Position numbers and translations under genes: made by a program. A model generated the notes under the pieces. It worked only from the letters and a program-made list of their open reading frames with translations, had not been told where the DNA came from and ran no database searches. Positions 1-4,830 of a stretch of DNA of 7,280 nucleotides are shown here, in pieces. This DNA is from Desulfobacula sp. (GTDB lineage Bacteria > Desulfobacterota > Desulfobacteria > Desulfobacterales > Desulfobacteraceae), in assembly GCF_021107415.1 (NCBI RefSeq), contig NZ_JAIOSW010000279.1, forward strand, positions 1-7,280. Reading direction: 5' to 3'. How positions within the stretch are numbered: the first letter of the stretch is position 1; every line of letters starts with the position of its first letter.

Positions 1-597
1 ATCAAGGTTAAGAGCTTTTTGAATGTTTTTTTCAATAAAATCAAACATGTCATGATCTGAAATCAGTGCATGTTTGACAATCTCGGCAAACCCGTTTGAA
101 ATTTCCTTTTTCGGCAGGGTATTTAAAAGGTCAATATCACAAATGACAAACTCGGGCTGGTTAAAGACCCCCACCATATTTTTATAGGAATCCAGGTTTA
201 CCCCGTTTTTTCCACCGACACTGGCATCCACCTGGGATAAAAGAGAGGTGGATACAAACCCGAAATTTACCCCCCTTAAAAAAACAGAGGCTGCAAATCC
301 TGTAATATCACAGACAATACCACCGCCAATTCCTAGAATAAAGCTTGAGCGATCACAGGAATAACGGATAAGCTCCTTTAATATGGTTTCAACGGTTGCA
401 AGGGTCTTGATATCTTCTCCGGTTCCAATGGTAATGATGGGAACATCTGGAAAATCTTTTTGATAATATTTTTTTATATTCTCATCTGTGACAATAATTG
501 TCTGGGTGGAAGGCAGGTAGTTTTCCAGATTTTTAAGGCGTTCTCCAACATAGATGGAAGAAAGCCCTGACAGCCCGTTAACATGGAAGGTTTTCAT
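1..597 (-). CDS. aroB: 3-dehydroquinate synthase, C-terminal part missing (cut by window edge)
   Basis: Converts DAHP to 3-dehydroquinate, the second step of the shikimate pathway; a cytosolic enzyme using NAD+ and a divalent metal. The first 199 codons are visible, about 55% of a usual 350-370 residue protein, with no stop before the edge. Visible motifs: GEDIKTL (60-66), the glycine-rich NAD-binding segment GIGGGIVCDITGF (89-101), FLRGVNF (106-112), SLLSQVDASVGGKNGVN (118-134) with the conserved lysine at 130, KNMVG (139-143), and GFAEIVKHALI (169-179), whose Glu172 matches the family's first metal ligand and Lys175 a catalytic lysine. The other metal-binding histidines would lie beyond the edge. 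The ATG lies 2 bp after the stop of the upstream DAHP synthase gene, and its GGA-type ribosome site falls inside that gene's last codons, so translation is probably coupled. Compared with the E. coli enzyme there are Cys for Gly before the NAD-site Asp and Asn for Thr after GGK. I recall this variant from other anaerobes and Bacteroidetes, so I still call it AroB. Confidence 0.93.
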   Translation of the reverse strand, partial: MKTFHVNGLSGLSSIYVGERLKNLENYLPSTQTIIVTDENIKKYYQKDFPDVPIITIGTGEDIKTLATVETILKELIRYSCDRSSFILGIGGGIVCDITGFAASVFLRGVNFGFVSTSLLSQVDASVGGKNGVNLDSYKNMVGVFNQPEFVICDIDLLNTLPKKEISNGFAEIVKHALISDHDMFDFIEKNIQKALNLD

Positions 598-599
598 TA

Positions 600-1478
600 T
601 TATTTTCCGACAATTGTATGGATGGCGTTCATTTTTTCCATGACTTCAATAAATTGCTCCGGGTATAAAGACTGCGCCCCATCGCTCATGGCTTTTTCCG
701 GGTTGTTGTGAACTTCAATCATCACGCCGTCAGCATCTAAAGCGGCTGATGCATAAGCAAGGGATATAACCTGGTCCCTGACACCGGCTGCATGGCTGGG
801 ATCGATAATGATGGGAAGGTGGCTTTCTTTTTTGACTGCCGGCACAACAGAAAGATCTAAGGTGTTTCTGCTGTGTCTTACAAAGGTTCTTATCCCTCTT
901 TCACAAAGAATGATATTGTTGTTGCCTTCTGCCATGATATATTCAGCCGCCATGAGCCATTCCTGGAGCGTGGCTGACATTCCTCTTTTTAAAATTACAG
1001 GCCTGTTCGATTTTCCGGCACGTCTTAAAAGACTGAAGTTCTGCATGTTTCGGCTGCCAATCTGGACAAGATCAGCATATTTTTCCACAAGATCAAAGTT
1101 TTCAACATCCATGGCTTCCGTTACAAAGGGTAATCCTGTTTTTTCCCGTACTTTTGCTAAAAGGACAAGGCCTTGTTTCCCAAGCCCCTGGAAAGAATAA
1201 GGAGAGGTCCTCGGCTTAAATGCACCACCTCTGAATAGTTTTGCACCGGCATCTTTAACTAACCTTGCAATAGATAGAACCTGGTTTTCGCTTTCAACAG
1301 CACAGGGGCCGGCAATTACAGGTAAGCTTCCATTGCCGAAAACAGCATCACCAATAGTAACGTGAGTATTTTCGGGCTTAAACTCCCGGCTGACAAGTTT
1401 ATACGGTTTTGTCACCGGTGCGTTTACCACAGGTTGAATTTTTTCTTTACTTGTGCTTTTTTCCATTACGACTAACAT
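600..1478 (-). CDS. aroF: 3-deoxy-7-phosphoheptulonate (DAHP) synthase, type I-beta, short N-terminus
   Basis: Condenses phosphoenolpyruvate with erythrose 4-phosphate to DAHP, the entry step to the shikimate pathway. The TIM-barrel core is intact: [10 protein letters not shown] (24-33), AGPCAVES (56-63), [16 protein letters not shown] (83-98), IGSRNMQNF (140-148), LKRG (163-166), LCERGIRTF (191-199), DPSHAAG (226-232) and [17 protein letters not shown] (254-270). The expected metal ligands are Cys59, His229, Glu255 and Asp266. From memory, the Thermotoga maritima ligands are Cys102, His272, Glu298 and Asp309, a constant offset of 43, so the core aligns without gaps. The 292 residues compare with about 338 there; the missing part falls in the N-terminal ferredoxin-like domain that mediates feedback inhibition. 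KDO-8-phosphate synthase is a relative, but the [11 protein letters not shown] motif and the aroB neighbour favour DAHP synthase. The first ATG is chosen because a strong GGAGGA site lies 5 bases upstream; a second Met at residue 5 is less well placed. The symbol aroF follows common usage for this family and does not imply E. coli AroF's tyrosine regulation. Confidence 0.95.
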   Translation of the reverse strand: MLVVMEKSTSKEKIQPVVNAPVTKPYKLVSREFKPENTHVTIGDAVFGNGSLPVIAGPCAVESENQVLSIARLVKDAGAKLFRGGAFKPRTSPYSFQGLGKQGLVLLAKVREKTGLPFVTEAMDVENFDLVEKYADLVQIGSRNMQNFSLLRRAGKSNRPVILKRGMSATLQEWLMAAEYIMAEGNNNIILCERGIRTFVRHSRNTLDLSVVPAVKKESHLPIIIDPSHAAGVRDQVISLAYASAALDADGVMIEVHNNPEKAMSDGAQSLYPEQFIEVMEKMNAIHTIVGK

Positions 1479-1483
1479 TATGT

Positions 1484-1489
1484 TCCTCC
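1484..1489 (-). promoter_or_regulatory. Ribosome binding site of DAHP synthase gene
   Basis: On the minus strand this reads GGAGGA, 5 bases before the ATG at 1478. It is one of the strongest Shine-Dalgarno matches in the window and fixes the start at the first Met rather than the Met four codons further in. Confidence 0.8.
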
Positions 1490-1496
1490 ATTTAGT

Positions 1497-1525
1497 TTTG
1501 TATCAGTATTCACTCTTTTGAGCAA
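1497..1525 (-). promoter_or_regulatory. Candidate promoter of the aroF-aroB operon
   Basis: Minus-strand TTGCTC (1525-1520), 17-base spacer, then TACAAA (1502-1497), with a TG one base before the -10 hexamer (extended -10). The -35 matches the sigma-70 consensus at only 3 of 6 positions and the -10 at 4 of 6. Transcription would start near 1490, giving a leader of about 12 bases that just includes the ribosome site. This leaves no room for a leader-peptide attenuator. Inferred from pattern only. Confidence 0.35.
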
Positions 1526-1556
1526 TAAAAAAGGCGGTTGGTTTTTACAGTCCTAA

Positions 1557-1574
1557 AATTAAAAATTTTTAATT
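1557..1574. repeat. 18-bp perfect AT-only palindrome in divergent intergenic region
   Basis: AATTAAAAATTTTTAATT is perfectly self-complementary. It sits between the candidate aroF promoter and the candidate promoter of the kinase gene, 5 bp upstream of the latter's -35 hexamer. It could be an operator or an AT-rich UP-like element. Because it is made only of A and T in an AT-rich spacer, chance is a real alternative. Confidence 0.45.
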
Positions 1575-1579
1575 ATTGT

Positions 1580-1608
1580 TTGATTTTAGTTTGTCATCAC
1601 GATACACT
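1580..1608 (+). promoter_or_regulatory. Candidate promoter of the hybrid kinase gene
   Basis: TTGATT (1580-1585), 17-base spacer, TACACT (1603-1608): 4 of 6 matches to sigma-70 consensus in each hexamer. The predicted start near 1615 gives a leader of about 30 bases before the ATG at 1644. AT-rich sequence just upstream could act as an UP element. Confidence 0.45.
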
Positions 1609-1643
1609 TTTAAAATTCAGTCAAAAAAGGCAGGGTATTGAAA

Positions 1644-2789
1644 ATGGAATATATACGATTAAAAAATAAGACTCCCGATGCGGTGGAAGCATTTGCAGGC
1701 GGAATTGCCCATGATTTTAACAATCTTTTATCCGCAATTAAAGGTAGAGCATCACTGATGATGAACAGTGTAAAACCGTCTGATCCGCTTTATGTGCACA
1801 TTGTGGAAATCATCCGATGTATTGATAAAGGATCTGAAATTGCAACCCAGTTGCTTGGTTTTGCAAAAGTTGATGAGTACTATACCCGCCCCATTGATGT
1901 AAACCGGCTGGTTCGAAAAGCAGTGGAACACCTTGATCTTAAAAGAAAAAAAATTGTTCTGGATGTGGATCTTGACTCAAAATCCCTGATCGTTGAAGCA
2001 GATCCTGATAAAATCAATCAGGTTTTTAAAAGCATTGTTGATAATGCACTACAGGCCATGCCAAAAGGCGGAAAGCTTTCTGTCACCACTGAATCCGGTG
2101 CTATTTTAAATGGAACCGCAGATTCTTACGGGCTAAATACCGGATTTTTCGTGAAGATTACCATAACAGACACTGGTATCGGGATGGATAAAGAGGTATT
2201 GGATAATATTTTTACTCCTTTTTATTCCGTAGACCATGAACGCCATCCTGAGAAAAAGGGACTGGGGTTAACGTTTGCCAGGGAGATCATTCAGAACCAT
2301 AACGGGGTCATTGATGTGTGGAGTTCTCCAAACATGGGATCTTCTTTTTCCATTATTTTAGGTTTAAAGAAAACAGCAGATAATATAGATACCCCTACAG
2401 AAGATGAAAAGCTGGTTATGGGGAGTGAATCCGTCCTCCTGATTGATGACGAGGAGAGGATTCTGACGGTGGGCAGGGAAATTTGCAAAGCGCTTGGGTA
2501 TAGCGTGATACTTGCGGCTTCCGGAAAAGAAGCATTGAAAATTTATAAAGAAAAAAAGTTAGAAATTGATCTTGTTATTCTTGATATGATTATGCCGGAA
2601 ATGAACGGACTTGAGACTTTCCTGGAACTCAAGAAACTAAATCCCGATATTAAGGTGCTGCTTTCAACAGGGTATTCCATTGATGAGAAGGCACAGGAGA
2701 TGCTCAGGCAGGGTTGCAAGGGGTATATTCTGAAACCGTATAGTGTCATTGATTTCTCGCATAAATTAAGAGAAGTTTTAAAATCGTAG
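1644..2789 (+). CDS. Hybrid histidine kinase with C-terminal receiver domain and no sensor domain
   Basis: A 381-residue protein predicted to autophosphorylate on histidine and pass the phosphate to its own receiver. HisKA comes first, with the H-box GGIAHDFNNLL (19-29; phosphoacceptor His23), of the HPK4-like type. The HATPase domain follows: N-box DNALQAMPKGG, G1 DTGIGM, F-box IFTPFYS, G2 KGLGLTFAREII. The receiver starts at SVLLIDDEER, with acceptor Asp314 in LVILDMIMPEMNG, Thr342 in LLSTGYS and Lys364 in ILKPYS. All catalytic motifs look intact. There is no PAS, GAF, HAMP, transmembrane segment or signal peptide: only about 20 residues precede the H-box, so the protein should be cytosolic and get its signal from a partner. 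An in-frame TAA at 1611-1613 rules out a longer N-terminus. The ATG at 1644 has AGGG 8 bases upstream; a TTG two codons earlier (1638) is an alternative start. No output domain or separate regulator is nearby, and no specific function can be assigned. Confidence 0.9.
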   Translation: MEYIRLKNKTPDAVEAFAGGIAHDFNNLLSAIKGRASLMMNSVKPSDPLYVHIVEIIRCIDKGSEIATQLLGFAKVDEYYTRPIDVNRLVRKAVEHLDLKRKKIVLDVDLDSKSLIVEADPDKINQVFKSIVDNALQAMPKGGKLSVTTESGAILNGTADSYGLNTGFFVKITITDTGIGMDKEVLDNIFTPFYSVDHERHPEKKGLGLTFAREIIQNHNGVIDVWSSPNMGSSFSIILGLKKTADNIDTPTEDEKLVMGSESVLLIDDEERILTVGREICKALGYSVILAASGKEALKIYKEKKLEIDLVILDMIMPEMNGLETFLELKKLNPDIKVLLSTGYSIDEKAQEMLRQGCKGYILKPYSVIDFSHKLREVLKS

Positions 2790-2801
2790 ATCGCCTCGAA
2801 T

Positions 2802-2825
2802 CTTTGTCAACAGCTGTTTCCAAAG
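2802..2825. repeat. 24-bp imperfect dyad upstream of min promoter
   Basis: Two 12-base arms meet at 2813/2814. The inner ten bases AACAGCTGTT are a perfect palindrome. The outer five (CTTTG at 2802-2806 and CAAAG at 2821-2825) pair again, leaving two mismatched positions per arm. It begins 12 bp after the kinase stop and ends 37 bp before the -35 hexamer of the minC promoter. It could be a regulator binding site, or a hairpin at the end of the kinase transcript. The nearest T-run (2842-2847) is 16 bases past the stem, too far for a standard intrinsic terminator. Confidence 0.45.
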
Positions 2826-2862
2826 CTGCCAGTTCGTCTTATTTTTTCAGATAATTCAATCC

Positions 2863-2891
2863 TTGACACTTAGGGTGTGATTTTTTATAGT
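2863..2891 (+). promoter_or_regulatory. Near-consensus sigma-70 promoter of the minCDE operon
   Basis: TTGACA (2863-2868, 6 of 6), spacer of exactly 17 bases, TATAGT (2886-2891, 5 of 6). Transcription would start near 2898, leaving a leader of about 60 bases before minC. The spacer contains the small inverted repeat ACAC-TTAGG-GTGT (2866-2878), which overlaps the end of the -35 hexamer and could be an operator. This is the best promoter in the window and indicates that the min genes are transcribed independently of the upstream kinase. Confidence 0.78.
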
Positions 2892-2956
2892 CCAAAAAAT
2901 AATTTGAACACAACCACAGTTTTGCTAAAAAATATAACCTGAAGGTCACACGTAAG

Positions 2957-3646
2957 ATGATTAATTTTGACTGTTCTGCGCCGGTAAGATTAAAAGGGGT
3001 TGGTGATGGTTTCTGGATCACAATTGATCCTTTTCACCCGGAAGATGTGCTTAAATCGGAAATAGACAAATTATTTAAGAATCTAAAACATCTGGCCATA
3101 AACGCAAGTGTGGTAATTGATGTCGGAGATGCCAAAGGCCATGATGATCTAATAGAAAATTTAAAATCATACTTAAAAACCAAGTTTGAAGTGGCAAAAG
3201 TATCTATTCCTCCTGAAAAACGATCTATTCCAACCGAGCAAACCCGTCAAAGGGATCTTTCAAAAGGTTGGAATCATCACAGAAGTGATGTTTTAATGCT
3301 CAGGGGCAGGGTCCGGTCCGGCCAGAAGATTGAATCGAAAAAGCATATTGTGATAGCAGGAGACGTGAATCCCGGATCGGAAATCAGTGCCGGCGGAGAT
3401 GTCATAGTCCTTGGTAAACTTGCAGGAAAAGTCCATGCCGGATGTCCGAATGATGAAAAGGCCATTATTTTTACTCTTGAATTCAAACCGACCCAGGTTA
3501 AGATCGGGGAGATTGCCGCTGCCGGCATTGATGAGGAATTTAGTGCAAAACCGGAATACGCATGTGTTGAGGATGATGGAATCGTGGTAAAGGATTATAT
3601 AAAGGAAAATCCTTTTCGGAAAATGCCTTGGCCGGAAGCAATTTAA
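2957..3646 (+). CDS. minC: Septum site-determining protein MinC, FtsZ inhibitor
   Basis: MinC blocks Z-ring assembly away from midcell, acting as a dimer recruited to the membrane by MinD. The 229 residues match the usual length (E. coli 231). The N-terminal FtsZ-binding domain (about 1-85) is recognisable mostly by position and fold-like pattern and is poorly conserved, as is normal. A polar linker (about 86-108) follows. The C-terminal right-handed beta-helix has the family signature: LRGRVRSGQ (115-123), which corresponds to the MinD contact region, GDVNPGSEISAGGDVIVLGKLAG (from 135) and HAG (160-162). The start is the first ATG in the frame; its likely ribosome site, GAAGG at 2941-2945, lies 11 bases upstream, longer than usual, so initiation may be modest. 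It is the first gene of minC-minD-minE, behind a strong promoter. Its TAA stop is 21 bp before minD, and the two genes share a reading frame. Confidence 0.95.
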   Translation: MINFDCSAPVRLKGVGDGFWITIDPFHPEDVLKSEIDKLFKNLKHLAINASVVIDVGDAKGHDDLIENLKSYLKTKFEVAKVSIPPEKRSIPTEQTRQRDLSKGWNHHRSDVLMLRGRVRSGQKIESKKHIVIAGDVNPGSEISAGGDVIVLGKLAGKVHAGCPNDEKAIIFTLEFKPTQVKIGEIAAAGIDEEFSAKPEYACVEDDGIVVKDYIKENPFRKMPWPEAI

Positions 3647-3655
3647 TTTAAGAAT

Positions 3656-3662
3656 AGAGGTG
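3656..3662 (+). promoter_or_regulatory. Ribosome binding site supporting the TTG start of minD
   Basis: AGAGGTG lies 5 bases before the TTG at 3668 (7 bases from the AGAGG core). No ATG or GTG exists near the position where the MinD family begins, a few residues before the Walker A motif. The site and the protein alignment together fix the rare TTG start. Confidence 0.75.
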
Positions 3663-3667
3663 TAAAT

Positions 3668-4468
3668 TTGGAAGGTAAAGTAATCGTCATAACATCAGGA
3701 AAAGGCGGTGTTGGAAAAACCACAGCCACTTCCTGCATTGGTGCCGCCCTTGCCCTGGAAGGCAAAAGGGTTGCCATTGTTGATATGGATATTGGGTTGA
3801 GAAATCTTGATGTTGTAATGGGACTGGAAAACAGGATCGTGTTTAATATTGTTGATGTTGTTCTGGGAAGATGTAAAATCAGTCAGGCTGCTATCAGGGA
3901 CAGAAGGATAGAAAATCTTTTTTTGATACCCGCGTCACAAAGTGATAATAAAGATGTTTTAACCACTTCCGGTGTTGAGCGGGTGGCAAAGCAGCTCAGA
4001 AAAGAGTTTGATTTTGTCATCATGGATTCACCGGCCGGCATTGAAAAAGGATTTGAAAATTCAATTGTCGGAGCCAATGAGGCAATCGTTATCTGTACCC
4101 CTGATGTGTCTGCTGTCAGGGATGCGGATCGTGTCATCGGGCTTTTATATTCAAGGTCATTAACGCCGAAACTGATTGTAAACAGGATTGAACCGGCACG
4201 GGTGGAAAGAGGAGAAATGCTCAGCCATGAAGATGTGCTTGAAGTTCTTTCCATTGATCTTGCAGGTCTTGTTCCCATGGACGAGCATGTATTGATTTCT
4301 TCCAATACAGGCACTCCGCTTGTCTTACAAAATGAATCAACGGCGGGTCAGGCATTTAAGCGCATCGCCAGACGTCTCAACGGGGAGGCAGATTTGCCTG
4401 TACAGGTTCCAGCCCATAAAACGAGTATGTGGAACAAAATCAGCAGAACCTTCGGGCTTACAAGATAA
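3668..4468 (+). CDS. minD: Septum site-determining ATPase MinD
   Basis: A membrane-cycling ATPase of the ParA/MinD family: the ATP-bound dimer binds the inner membrane and recruits MinC, and MinE triggers hydrolysis and release. At 266 residues it is near the usual length (E. coli 270). The deviant Walker A SGKGGVGKTT is at 10-19, with signature Lys12 and P-loop Lys17. The switch I region VDMDIGLRNLD (38-48) contains Asp39 and Asp41. Walker B VIMDSPAGIE is at 117-126, with Asp120. The C-terminal tail SMWNKISRTFGLTR (253-266) is basic and amphipathic, as expected for the membrane-targeting helix. The start codon is TTG, fixed by the AGAGGTG site upstream and by the family N-terminus. Residue numbers of the key positions lie within one of those in E. 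coli, which argues against other ParA-like proteins, as do minC before it and minE after it. The minE ribosome site overlaps its stop codon. Confidence 0.97.
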   Translation: MEGKVIVITSGKGGVGKTTATSCIGAALALEGKRVAIVDMDIGLRNLDVVMGLENRIVFNIVDVVLGRCKISQAAIRDRRIENLFLIPASQSDNKDVLTTSGVERVAKQLRKEFDFVIMDSPAGIEKGFENSIVGANEAIVICTPDVSAVRDADRVIGLLYSRSLTPKLIVNRIEPARVERGEMLSHEDVLEVLSIDLAGLVPMDEHVLISSNTGTPLVLQNESTAGQAFKRIARRLNGEADLPVQVPAHKTSMWNKISRTFGLTR

Positions 4469-4478
4469 GGAGAATTGA

Positions 4479-4751
4479 ATGTTAAGCATAAGCAGACTAT
4501 TGAGAAGATTCACCGGTCAGAAAGCCAGCAAAGATACTGCTAAAAAAAGACTCCAATTTTCCTTAATATATGACAAGCTTGATCTGAACGACACAACCTT
4601 GACAGACCTTCAAAAAGATATTGTGGCGGTGATCTCAAATTATTTTGAAATCAATAAAGACTCCCTTGAACTTAAGGTTAAAAGAGATGATGATGTAACG
4701 GCATTGGTTTTTAATACACCGATTCTCCAATTAAAACGGAAAAGAGCATAA
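4479..4751 (+). CDS. minE: Cell division topological specificity factor MinE
   Basis: MinE stimulates MinD ATP hydrolysis and removes MinCD from midcell, so that division is inhibited only near the poles. The 90 residues match the family (E. coli 88). An N-terminal amphipathic membrane-binding segment (ISRLLRRF, 4-11) is followed by the MinD-contact region DTAKKRLQFSLIYDKL (19-34) and the dimerising topological specificity domain (about 38-80, with LQKDIVAVISNYFEI at 44-58 and a beta-strand near LELKVKR). A short basic tail, KRKRA, follows. The AAGGAG site at 4467-4472 overlaps the minD TAA stop and lies 6 bases before the ATG, so the two genes are probably translationally coupled. It is the last gene of the operon, followed by a terminator hairpin. 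Confidence 0.95.
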   Translation: MLSISRLLRRFTGQKASKDTAKKRLQFSLIYDKLDLNDTTLTDLQKDIVAVISNYFEINKDSLELKVKRDDDVTALVFNTPILQLKRKRA

Positions 4752-4769
4752 TTTAGTCTTAAATTTTAT

Positions 4770-4820
4770 CAAAGCACCGGAAAGAGAGATCACAGACTTA
4801 TTCCGGTGGTTTGAATTTTT
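4770..4820. terminator. Rho-independent terminator between minE and aspS
   Basis: The arms at 4770-4782 (CAAAGCACCGGAA) and 4801-4813 (TTCCGGTGGTTTG) pair at 12 of 13 positions around an 18-base loop. On the plus strand the stem is followed by AATTTTT (4814-4820), so it should end the min transcript, 18 bases after minE. On the minus strand it also lies just beyond the aspS stop, but the T-tract there is weak and interrupted, so termination of hisS-aspS by the same stem is less certain. Confidence 0.78.
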
Positions 4821-4830
4821 ATGAAGATCA

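Noticed and set aside
808..1200. Plus-strand open frame of 130 codons inside the DAHP synthase gene
   Set aside because: It lies entirely opposite a strongly conserved gene, has no recognisable domain, and its composition is that expected from the complementary strand. The same holds for the other overlapping frames inside the kinase, minC, minD, aspS and hisS.
1638..1640. TTG as the start of the kinase gene
   Set aside because: It adds only two residues. The ATG at 1644 is a better codon and has AGGG at a good distance. The choice does not affect any domain.
2811..2850. Possible terminator after the kinase gene (CAGCT/AGCTG stem followed by a T-run)
   Set aside because: The stem is only 5 bp and the T-run at 2842-2847 is well separated from it. 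I kept the larger dyad as a repeat and did not call a terminator.
2875..2951. GTGTGA (2875-2880) and TCACAC (2946-2951) as halves of a CRP/FNR-like site
   Set aside because: The halves are 65 bases apart, whereas CRP-type half-sites are separated by only a few bases. Two 6-mers at this distance are expected by chance.
2839..3021. Minus-strand 60-codon frame across the min promoter and the minC start
   Set aside because: It covers a near-consensus promoter and the first codons of minC on the other strand and resembles no protein I recognise. It is best explained as a chance frame.
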